64,000 nucleotides of DNA, from NCBI RefSeq assembly GCF_020379485.1, contig NW_026016973.1, forward strand, positions 1 through 64,000, given 5' to 3'. The translations under genes and the position numbers were made by a program. The notes below the pieces were generated by a model. That model was given only the letters and a program-made list of their open reading frames with translations, was not told the DNA's origin and did not search any database. Positions 22,414 through 31,927 of this stretch are shown here, one piece after another (positions within the stretch are counted from its first letter, which is position 1; the number at the start of each line of letters is the position of its first letter). The DNA comes from Brassica napus (taxonomy: Eukaryota; Streptophyta; Magnoliopsida; Brassicales; Brassicaceae).

Positions 22414-23373
22414 TCTTAATGCATATGATCCATGGTCAGTAACAAGTCATTGCAAAGGCTGCTACAAAGGATCATCAGCCGGAGCTATTCTAGGGAGTCT
22501 AAGGAAAAAGGCTCTCCATCAACTTCAATGAGAGGTGATTGAGGAGAAGCTGATGAATTCATTCTGCCTTTCCAAGAAGTTGATGATGCCATGAAGATGG
22601 TGCATTGGCCGAGTTAGGAAACTCACAAAAACACAAGGGAAGTTCCCTTAGACTTTTAAAAATCTTTTCAATCCTTTTCATTCATCTTATTCATTGCTTG
22701 TGCTTGAATAGATACTTAAAAGGATTATGATAGAATTGTGAGATTGTGTGCATAAGTGTGATGCAGGATATTCATTTTCTTGAATATGATTGAATTGGGA
22801 GATTGTGTGCATCAAGTGTGATGCAGGATATTCATTTTCTTGTTTTTTGATAGGTACTGATGCACCTTTGGGATAATGCATCAGGTACCATTGCTTGTAG
22901 CCTCATTAAACAGTTCCGGGTCATCTCTTAGCTTCTATAAAGAGGCTGTGAAGTCTGTTGAGAGGGGGAGATTCCAAACCTGGTTGATGAAGAGGGCAAG
23001 CCGTGTGTGAAGTGTTGATCAGCCTCACTGGTGTTTTGAAGATGATCTGGTCGTGTCCTAGCTTCTCTAAGATGGCTGTGAAGTCAGTTGAGAGGGGGAG
23101 ACTTCAAACCGGTTCCATGAAGAGGTGAAGCTGAAGTGTGAAGTGTGCGCAAAGCTGTGAAGAGTTGCTGCACCTATTAGGCCGTGATCCAGAGCTTCTT
23201 GTGTCCAACCACATTGGTTCAAAGGCACAAGAGCTCACTGGCCAATCCCTAGGCTTTGGAGAGCTCTACTCTTTTTCCATTGCAAGGTTTTGTCCCAATG
23301 GGTTTTCCTTGTAAGGTTTTTAATGAGGGAGACTCTTCAAAGTTCCAAGCTTGGCTTAGGATCTCCTAAAGTC
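22414..23373 (+). other. E3 non-coding interior, last part
   Basis: No gene. It holds a 60-bp tandem duplication (about 22723-22842, units ending ggatattcattttcttg) that is single-copy in E5. A hairpin has arms GGTACTGATGCA (22853-22864) and TGCATCAGGTACC (22877-22889), conserved in E5 at 39349-39385. A further roughly 125-bp imperfect repeat (tcttagcttct...gttgagagggggag) lies around 22920-23110. The end, 23262-23373, is the conserved hairpin 1 block. Confidence 0.7.
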
Positions 23374-23379
23374 AAGCTT

Positions 23380-23388
23380 GAGGGGGAG
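23380..23388 (+). other. E3 polypurine tract
   Basis: GAGGGGGAG directly before the 3' LTR, preceded by hairpin arms CAAGCTTGG and CAAGCTTG that extend to an imperfect stem of about 16 bp (ttaggatctcctaa at its tip). Confidence 0.85.
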
Positions 23389-24387
23389 TGTTGAACTGAA
23401 AGAGAAGATGGAGCTTGTACAATGATAAGGCAAGCTCTAGAAGATGTCCAGAAGAGTTCAATCAAGCTTCAGGAGTGCCCTGAAGTATCTATCATTGAGA
23501 AGTTAAGTCCAGGAGGGACTTAGACTGATCTTAGGAAGGCTTTGGAGAAGTTTGGGAGAAGATGGACGAAGGTACAAAGCTAGGGAAGCCGTACGGACAG
23601 TAGGGCCTTGTACGGCTATGTACGGCCATGGGAGACTCACAAAGGAGTCTGGTTCAACCAAGAAGAGAGTTAGGGCAATGTGCAAGAATAGGGCGAGTGG
23701 TACGGACAGGAGTTTCATACAATTGACCGTACAACCATGTGGGCGCACCAACATGTTCCGGATCAACCTAAAATGGTGTTGTGCAGACTTAGGGTGCAAG
23801 AGAAGCTTGTCTGATCATTATGGACGTTGGAGGATATGGCAAGGGAATATTCCAAGGGATAAATGAGCTGTGTATGCAAGCTGGACAGGTAAAGGTGCTT
23901 TACCTTTACAGCCAAGACCAATCTACACCATCCATTCAAAAGGAGCAATCTGAGCCTTTCATTTAAACTAAAGACCAGCCAGCTAGCATCAGATCCTTGA
24001 CTACATCTCATCCGCCCATTTCAAACCAAAGGATCTCCACTCTCCATTTCTTATCCGTAGCTTAGGGTTTCATGAGTTTTGTAACCCATTTTCTATTTAA
24101 AGACCCTTTGAGGGCAATTTGTAATCTCTAAGAGAGTGAGGGGGATTTCCTCTCCTCCTTCATAATCTTATGATACTTTGTCTCTCTAAACTCTCTATTC
24201 TCTCATTCTTAATCTCTATACACGTTCTCAGACTTGTAACCAATCTCTTAGACTCTTAGACACCTAAACACTTAGACACAAAAACACTCATTAGTATCTC
24301 TTCTTCTCAAATCGCTCCCAAGCTCTCTCTCTTTACCCATTTGGGTTTCACACACACATACAACCTGAGTACTCTTAAAATCTCATA
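23389..24387 (+). repeat. E3 3' LTR (family C)
   Basis: The 999-bp partner of 17878-18875, followed by the TSD gctga (24388-24392). Confidence 0.93.
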
Positions 24388-24392
24388 GCTGA

Positions 24393-25690
24393 TCCATTCA
24401 GATACATCAAGAGCCTCTCCACCATGCGCCAATGATGTTCCTTTGGTACTTGCATGTGTTGACTTACCTGATTTACAGCAAAACAGATATCAGGACGTGT
24501 GATTGTTAAGTATATGAGCTTACCCACTAGCTTCCTATAAAGCTTGGGATCATGGAACAGCTTGCTGTCCTCAAGCTCCCCCTCACGTGGAACCTTATAC
24601 CCATCCTCCATGGGCATTTTGGCTATCTTCCCTCCTAGCACACCTGCATCTTTCAAAAGATCAAGTGCATACTTTCTTTGCGACATGAATAGGCCTTCCT
24701 TGGATCTACATATCTCAATCCCAAGGAAGTATTTCATTTCTCCCAAGTCTTTGATTTCAAAAACAGATTTGAGAAACTCTTTTGTTTCTCTTATCCCAAT
24801 CTTATCACTACCTGTTATGATGATATCATCAACATACACAAGTAGACAGATGATACCTGATGGAGTAGTAAGAGTGAAGAGAGTGTGGTCCAACTCAGAC
24901 TTCCTAAAGCCACGCCCATTCAGAGTGGTGCTGAGTTTGCTGTACCAAGCTCTAGGGGATTGTTTCAAACCATAGATAGCCTTCTTTAGTCTTAGAACAT
25001 TCCCAGGCTTCACAAGACCTTCTAAGCCTGGTGGAGGATACATATAGACTTCATCCTCTAACTCTCCTTGAAGGAATGCATTCTTCACATCCATCTGCCA
25101 CAAATCCCACTAAAGATTCACAGCCAAAGACAATACTATCCTGATGGTGTGTAACTTAGCAACAGGAGCAAATGTATCTATGTAGTCCTCTCCATATGTT
25201 TGAGTGTATCCTCTAGCCACCAATCTTGTCTTTCTCCTATCAATCTGTCCATTTGGCAAGTACTTGATGGTGAATATCCATCTACTTGTAACAGCCTTCT
25301 TCCCCTTTGGGAGTTCACTTTCAAACCAAGTGTCATTCTTAATCATTGCATTTGCTTCATCTCCAACAGACTCCTTCCATTCCTCATGCATCATAGCCTC
25401 TTCATATGATCTTGGCACAAAGCTCTCATCTAAGCTTGTCATGAAGGCGCAATGATCAGATGGGAAATGGGCAAAGGAACACACTGCTTGGGAGGGATGC
25501 TCCACAGCCTGGGCATTGTAGTACACTCTCGTGTTTACCCAGTTGGAAGCATCCTTCTTCAACCGTGTGCTTCTCCTTAGTGGTGCTTCAGCCGGGACAT
25601 TATCCCTTGATGAGACTGAGACTGGTTCAGTTTCTTCTTGCTGTTGCACATTGTCTTCCTCTTCTTGTAAACTTTCTTCAGGTTCTGGTT
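24393..25690 (-). pseudogene. E2 pol, reverse transcriptase part
   Basis: The middle of the E2 polyprotein. It contains the linker before RT ([18 protein letters not shown]), the RT N-terminal motif RWIFTIKYL, the catalytic region [13 protein letters not shown] and the [12 protein letters not shown] motif. One in-frame nonsense codon (TAG for GAG) sits at 25110-25112, just before WDLWQMDV. The fragment is bounded by E3 at 24387 and E4 at 25691. The rest of the domain looks sound, so this single base change, apart from the later insertions, is the only coding lesion I see in E2. Confidence 0.92.
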
Positions 25691-26299
25691 TATAATCTTT
25701 AGAGATCCTTAGAGTGATTAGAATAAAAGTGAGAGTTTAAGTAGAGATTAGAAGAGATTGTGAACGTTTAAGAGACTTAAGAACCGATTAGCGTCTAAGA
25801 GAGAATCATTGTGACTTAAGAGATCAGAGAGACTCAGAACTGCTTAATCTTATTGCTGAGTGAGGTTACATATTTATAAGAGAGACATAAGGGTTTACAA
25901 GAGAAGAAAGGAGCACTATTGAAGCATGTGGAGTCAATGGTTGCTTTTGAATGAACGGATGAGGAGCGTTACATGCTTTGGCTCTTTCCAGCCTGTCACA
26001 GCCTGTCTTGCTCTTCCCTTATCCACTCAACGGTCTGATCCTCTCCACTAAGCCCTCAAGGTAACATCTGCTTGTTACCGTGTCACTTGGTCGAGGTTAA
26101 GTCACCTTTGGTCGAGGTTAAGTAACCTTTGGTCGAGGTTAAGTAACCTTTGGTCGAGACCTTAGGTACGGACGGTATGGCCATGTACGGCCTTGTACGG
26201 ACGTCCGTACCATATTTGCCCAAAGTCTTTTCACTCTCTTCCTCCTCTTCTCTTCCACTTCTTATCTCTTCATGTTCATATCTTCAACTCATCTCAACA
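25691..26299 (-). repeat. E4 3' LTR (family D)
   Basis: 609 bp with three copies of a 21-bp repeat (about 26090-26160), against two in the 5' LTR and in the solo LTR. The GTAC cluster is at 26166-26211. The purine tract follows at 26300-26308 (ctccccctc on +). Confidence 0.93.
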
Positions 26300-26439
26300 C
26301 TCCCCCTCAAGCTTAGCTTTGTGAAAGTCTAAGCTTGGACAGCCATGAGATCTTCCTCATTAAAAACATCACTAAGGAAAACCCATTGGGACAAAACCTT
26401 AATGAGGGAAAAAGAGTAAAGATCTCATGACTAAGAGGA

Positions 26440-29400
26440 TCAGCTGCTTCTCTTCCCAAGATCAATGAGGCCCAATCTAATATGAATGGACTCCATTGTC
26501 TTTTGCCTTGCAGCCTTGGTGAATACATCAGCCAACTGATCTTCACTCCTAGTATAACATGGCAAGATGACTCCTAGAACAATCATCTGCCTCACCTTGT
26601 GGCAATCAACCTCAATGTGCTTTGTCCTCTCATGGAACACCGAGTTGGAGGCTATGTGAATGGCGGCCTGGTTGTCACAATGCATTGTCATTGGAGTGTC
26701 TTGTTTTATCTCCAAGTGCTTCAAGATGCCCTTGATCCAAACTAGCTCGTTTGTAAGCTTCAGCATAGCTCTATACTCAGCTTCTGCACTTGAGCATGAC
26801 ACCACCTTCTGTTTCTTACTCTTCCAAGTCACCAAGTTGCCTCCAATGAATGTGCAATAGCCGGTTATTGATCTCCTGTCAGCTCTATCAGCCTTGTATT
26901 TGATTGTGAAGATCCATCTACTAGACACTGCCTTCTTCCCTCTTGGTAGTTCACTCTCATACCATGTATCATTCTTTATCATAGGTCCTGTCTTAGCTCC
27001 TACTGACTCCTTCCATTCCTTATCCTTCATTGCCTCTTCATAGTCTCTTGGGATGTGATTCTCATCCAAGTTTGCCATGAAAGCGCAATGTACTTCTGGA
27101 TATTGAGCAAAGGAGCACACGGCTTGAGAAGGATGCTCCACAGCTTGGGCATTGTAGTACACTCTCGTGTTTACCCAGCTAGAAGGATCCTTCCTTGTCC
27201 TTGTACTCCTTCTTAGTGGCTGCACAACCGGTTCTTCTTCCTGTTGTTCTTCTACCACTTCATCTTGAGAAGGTGTTTGTATCACACCATGATCATGCCT
27301 ATGACCATCAAAGCCTATGCTCTCTTCTCCTTCATTCTCTACTTCTCCTTCATCTTGGTTAGCCTCTTGCATAGGCTCCTCATGCTCCTCTCCTCCCTCA
27401 TGATCAAGGTGGGATGGTGAACCAACTTCAGGAGGTGTAGTTGTGTGATCTCTCGGATCCTGGGATGTACTGATTCCAAGACCTTCAAGAATGATCCGCA
27501 AGGTGGTGGCCTTGTCTGATGTTAAGTCCTTCAGGTCTTCTTGATTCTTTTCTTCATAGTATCCTCTATCTTCCAAGAACTTCACATCTCTAGAAACAAG
27601 TAATCTCCTTGCTATAGGATCATAGCATCTGTATCCTTTCTGTGTAGCTGAGTATCCTATGAACATAGCCTTAGTACTTCTTGCTTCTAGCTTGTTGCGC
27701 ATCTCTCATGGTTTGAGCACAAAGCATAGACATCCAAAGACCTTCAAGTAATCAAGAACTGGCTTGTACTTGTTCAGAACTTCAAATGGAGCCTTCTCAT
27801 TCAGAATCTTGGTTGGAGTTCTGTTTATCAAGTAACAAGCAGTGGCAACCGCATCACTCCAAAATCTTTTTGAACATTACTCTGAAACATAAGTGACCTT
27901 GCCACTTCCATGAGGTGCCTATTCTTCCTCTCAGCCACGCCATTTTGCTGTGGAGTATACGGACAGCTTGTCTGATGTAGGATCCCATGTTGTGATAAGT
28001 GTTGCTTGAATGCATGGCTTGTGTCCTCTCCTCCATTATCTGATCTCAAAATTTTAATCTTAGCATGATAATGGTTAGTCACATAAGTTTGAAAGTTCCT
28101 AATTGCCTCAAGCACCCTATCTTTGGTCTGAATTAAGGTTAACCAGGTGTATTTAGATTTTTCATCAATGAATGTGACAAAATACTTATAACTATCTCTA
28201 GATAAGCAAGGGGCAGTCCACACATCTGAATGAATTAGATCAAAGCAATTATCATAAACGGTAGTAGACTTTTGAAACACAGTTCTACAATGCTTGCCTA
28301 AAATGCAAGCTTCACAATCTTTGTTCTCAAATACAACACCTGGTACCATTAAGTTCAATGCTTTAACATGAGGGTGTCCTACTCTAGCATGCCACAATGC
28401 ATTTTTATTCAACAAAGAAGCAGAAGTAAACGAGCAACTATGATCAGGAACAGAAGTTAGTTCTTCAAGCATATAGAGATCTCCCTTAGTCACCCCTTTC
28501 CCAATCAATCTGCTGCTCTCAATATCCTGAAACTTCACATCATTAGGACTAAAGATAACATTGCATTGTAGATCATTAGTACATTTCTTAACAGATAATA
28601 GGTTTGATGTGAATTCAGGCATGTAAAAAGCTCTAGATTCTTTGTTAAACAACTTAAGCTTTCCTATTCCCTTAATAGGCATCTTATCTCCATTTGCTAT
28701 CATCACATGTCCATGAGTAGGTTCTATATCCTTAATCAAGTTCTCATCACTTATCATATGATGTGATGCACCAGAATCAACAATCAATGGTTTATATACT
28801 CTTTTAGCATTATGACATAGATTACTAAGTGATGGATGTGTCCTATCAGTTCTAGCAATGTGTGCATTCTTATACTCATTCCTAGCTTCTAACCGTTCTA
28901 CTAGTTCTCTAATCAAGTGATCATCCTTATATGCAATCATAGATGCTCCAAAGGAATAACCATAAGTGTTACCATTTTCCTTTAGCATTTTGAAGAGAGC
29001 ATCAAGGTCTGGTCTCTTGATGTAGTCATCATTGCTGCGTGAGCTTGAGGCGCCTGTGTAAGCCACCAGAGACTTCCCATTCCCGTCATTGCCTCCATGT
29101 CCATCCACTTCACTCGTTTTGATGGTGCCAGCTCCGCTTGACCCTTCAGTCACATTTGCCCTTCCCTCACGCTCCTTCATGAACTTGGCAGGCTTGAGGT
29201 GTGGGTGTAGTATCCAGCATTGGCTCTTCTTATGACCATGCTTCTTGCAATGATCACAGTTGCCATTGAACTTCCTCTCCTCATACTTCCCGTGAGATGC
29301 CTTGTTTGCTTGTGGAGCTTCGGTTGAATCCTCATGAGCTGCTTGATTGGCAAGAGAGAGCTCCCCCTTTCCTCCAAACAACCCCATAGACCCCTGCTCC

Positions 29401-30014
29401 CTTTGGATTTGCGCACACACATCCTCAAGGTCTGGAAGCTTGTCTGCCCTCAACATGTGCTGGATGAGTTGAGTGTAGGTCGGGTTCAGTGTGAGGAGAA
29501 GCCCAAAGACTTTATCTTGCTCGCGCCTCTCATCCAACTGATCAGGATCAGTTGTGCTCGGCCTCAGCATCTCCAGCTCTGACCATAAGGACCTGAACCT
29601 CCCCAAGTGCTTAGTGAACTCCATATCCTCTTGCACTAGACGGTTGATAGCTTGCTTTACTTCAAACACACGGCTGAGGTTGGAAGTGTTACCATACACC
29701 TTCTTCAGTGTGTCCCACAGCTCTTTGGCTGATTCACAGTAGCTGTAGGCATCTAAGATAGCTGGATCCAAGGATGCGTGTAGAACCGTTATCACCAGCA
29801 TGTCTTCTTGTTGCCATTTCTCTACAGCCGCTTCAATGGAGACCTCGTGTTGATCTCCTCCCTGAGTAAAGAGTTTTGGAGCCTCCCCTGTTGTGATGTG
29901 CCCCCACAAACCCTTACTTCCCACAGCAGTCTTCACCATCCGAGACCACACAAGGTAGTTGCTACCTTTGAAAGTAACCGCTACCTTCATCCTCATGTTC
30001 ATCCCATGTTCCAT
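26440..30014 (-). pseudogene. E4 gag-pol polyprotein, RT deleted
   Basis: The N-terminus shows the copia gag pattern (FKGSNYLVWSRMVKTAVG, GLWGH, then NLSRVFEVKQAINRL and LWSELEMLRPST). It is followed by a CCHC knuckle, CDHCKKHGHKKSQC, near 29210-29260. Protease DSGASHHM, HARVGHPH, CEACILGKHC and integrase SDNGGE and NGVAERKN follow. A 1-base loss near 27870 shifts the frame, and a TGA replaces a Gly codon at 27706-27708. RT is fused from WIFTIKY straight to ADRADRRS of RNase H near 26890, removing about 1.1 kb including the catalytic YVDD region. RNase H then runs to the stop at 26440. It could still have supplied gag protein if expressed. Confidence 0.92.
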
Positions 30015-30207
30015 CTTTACTCAGCTTGACTTGAACAGCTTGAATCTGATGAAATCTTGAGTCTTGAATCACATACACACACCGAACGTAGTACAGCTTC
30101 AACTAGAACGTATCAAAGCTTCAACACCTTCAAAGCTGCTCACGTGTAGCTTTAAAGCCTTCAGTTTGTAACTCTCTAAAGATCAACCCCAGATCCTAAT
30201 GAACCTG

Positions 30208-30219
30208 GCTCTGATACCA
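30208..30219 (-). other. E4 primer-binding site
   Basis: gctctgatacca on +, the reverse complement of TGGTATCAGAGC, directly next to the 5' LTR. Confidence 0.92.
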
Positions 30220-30807
30220 TATAATCTTTAGAGATCCTTAGAGTGATTAGAATAAAAGTGAGAGTTTAAGTAGAGATTAGAAGAGATTGTGAACGTTTAA
30301 GAGACTTAAGAACCGATTAGCGTCTAAGAGGGAATCATTGTGACTTAAGAGATCAGAGAGACTCAGAACTGCTTAATCTTATTGCTGAGTGAGGTTACAT
30401 ATTTATAAGAGAGACATAAGGGTTTACAAGAGAAGAAAGGAGCACTATTGAAGCATGTGGAGTCAATGGTCGCTTTTGAATGAACGGATGAAGAGCCTTA
30501 CATGCTTTGGCTCTTTCCAGCCTGTCACAGCCTGTCTTGCTCTTCCCTTATCCACTCAACGGTCTGATCCTCTCCACTAAGCCCTCAAGGTAACATCTGC
30601 TTGTTACCGTGTCACTTGGTCGAGGTTAAGTAACCTTTGGTCGAGGTTAAGTAACCTTTGGTCGAGACCTTAGGTACGGACGGTACGGCCATGTACGGCC
30701 TTGTACGGACGTCCGTACCATATTTGCCCAAAGTCTTTTCACTCTCTTCCTCCTCTTCTCTTCCACTTCTTATCTCTTCATGTTCATATCTTCAACTCAT
30801 CTCAACA
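30220..30807 (-). repeat. E4 5' LTR (family D)
   Basis: 588 bp ending tcatctcaaca on +. The GTAC palindrome cluster is at 30673-30719. It differs from the 3' LTR at about five or six positions plus the repeat-copy change. Confidence 0.93.
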
Positions 30808-30812
30808 TGGTT

Positions 30813-31011
30813 CACCCATTGCCTCAACCCCTTCATCTTGCATCATCACACACTGATCAGGGTCTCTCAAGCCTTCTTCTGGATGGTTTGCTTCTTCAAT
30901 TTCATTCCCCCTCTCATGATTAGAGTGGGATGTTCCTTCAGCTTCAGGAGAACTAGATGTGTTCCGTCCTCCTTGATCCTGGGTTAGATTGATCCCAAGA
31001 CCTTCCAATAT
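30813..31011 (-). pseudogene. E2 pol, linker between integrase and RT
   Basis: A short E2 fragment between E4 and E5. It encodes the acidic, poorly conserved linker after integrase (ILEGLGINLTQDQ to GVEAMGEP). The frame joins 41850 on one side and 25690 on the other once the inserts and one TSD copy are set aside. Confidence 0.88.
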
Positions 31012-31915
31012 TGTTGAACTGAAGAGAAGATGGAGCTTGTACAATGATAGGGCAAGCTCTAGAATGTTAACTTGAAGAATATAAATGGAGTGAAAGGAGA
31101 AGTATGGAGTAGTTTGGTTCTAGTGCAAAGAGAGGGCAAGTCTTACAGAGATTGTCTGTCAAGCTTCAGGAGGGTCTTAAGAAGTCAAGAAGTGATCTTA
31201 TGGCTGTGCAAGATTGGGTTTAAGTCCTGGAGGGACTTAGACACAATTTGGAGAATATTTGGTTGAGCCAGTAACTCCAAAGTTACCACAGTAACTTTGG
31301 AGAGTTACCACAGTAAGAGAACACAAAACTCTTAAGAGAAGAAGACAAAACTCTTAAGAGAAGAAGACAAAGGAGAGGCTGGCGAGTGACAGGCTGGAAA
31401 GGAGAGTCCCTTGCTGTAAAGTAAAAGCAAAAGGAGACCATGTATCTAGCAAAAGAAGTGGGCAGATTCATGGGAGCCTTTAGCTAGCCAATAAAGAGCC
31501 AGCCTTCCCTTGACCAGATTCAAATGGACCAATTATCCATCAAGAAGAGCCAGCCACGACCAAGACCATCTTTCCATCTCATCCATCCATTTAAATTCAA
31601 GTTATAACAGCCCTTAGATTTAGGTTTATGATTGCAAGTTGTAAAGAGCATATATAAGCTCATAAGTGATGTTTTGTAACTCTTAAGTGAGTAAGGGGGT
31701 TTTCCCTTCTCCTTCATGAATCTGAAACACTTATTCTCTCAGTCTCTCTAGTCTCTTAATCTCTGTTTCTTAAGTCTCTTATTCTCTGTTCTTAAGTCTC
31801 TTATACACTCTCATCAACCTCTCTTCTAAATCACCAAGAACAAGCTCTAATCATTCTCCATTGGAGCTTATCCACACACACATACTACAAGAGTAGAGAT
31901 CTCTTTAAAATCACA
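31012..31915 (+). repeat. E5 5' LTR (family E)
   Basis: 904 bp starting TGTTGAACTGAAG, sharing its first ~50 bp with LTR C, and ending AAAATCACA. The GTTAC cluster is at 31268-31316, with gttaccacagtaac at 31282-31295. A TATATAAG box lies near 31654. Confidence 0.92.
31268..31316 (+). promoter_or_regulatory. GTTAC-spacer-GTAAC palindrome cluster in LTR E
   Basis: Two inverted GTTAC...GTAA units with a CACA spacer plus a flanking cagtaac, about 350-380 bp upstream of the TATA-like box. It matches the clusters in LTRs A, G and H. Confidence 0.45.
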
Positions 31916-31927
31916 TGGTATCAGAGC

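Larger units (their letters stand above)
17878..24387 (+). mobile_element. E3: large non-coding LTR element (LARD-like)
   Basis: LTRs of 998 and 999 bp flank a primer site at 18876, a purine tract at 23380-23388 and about 3.9 kb of interior after subtracting a solo LTR. The TSD gctga is at 17873-17877 and 24388-24392. No gag or pol motif is present in any frame, and the longest frames are under 160 codons. The interior is homologous to E5 and partly to E7, so this is a family of non-autonomous elements. The LTRs differ by about 13 substitutions and one indel. Confidence 0.92.
25691..30807 (-). mobile_element. E4: Ty1/copia element with most of its RT deleted
   Basis: LTRs of 609 bp (25691-26299) and 588 bp (30220-30807) and the TSD tggtt (25686-25690, 30808-30812). 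The 21-bp LTR length difference is one extra copy of a short repeat around gtcgaggttaagtaacctttg. The interior has an intact-looking gag but an in-frame deletion joining the start of RT to RNase H, plus a frameshift and a nonsense codon. It is inserted in E2 in the same orientation. Confidence 0.94.
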
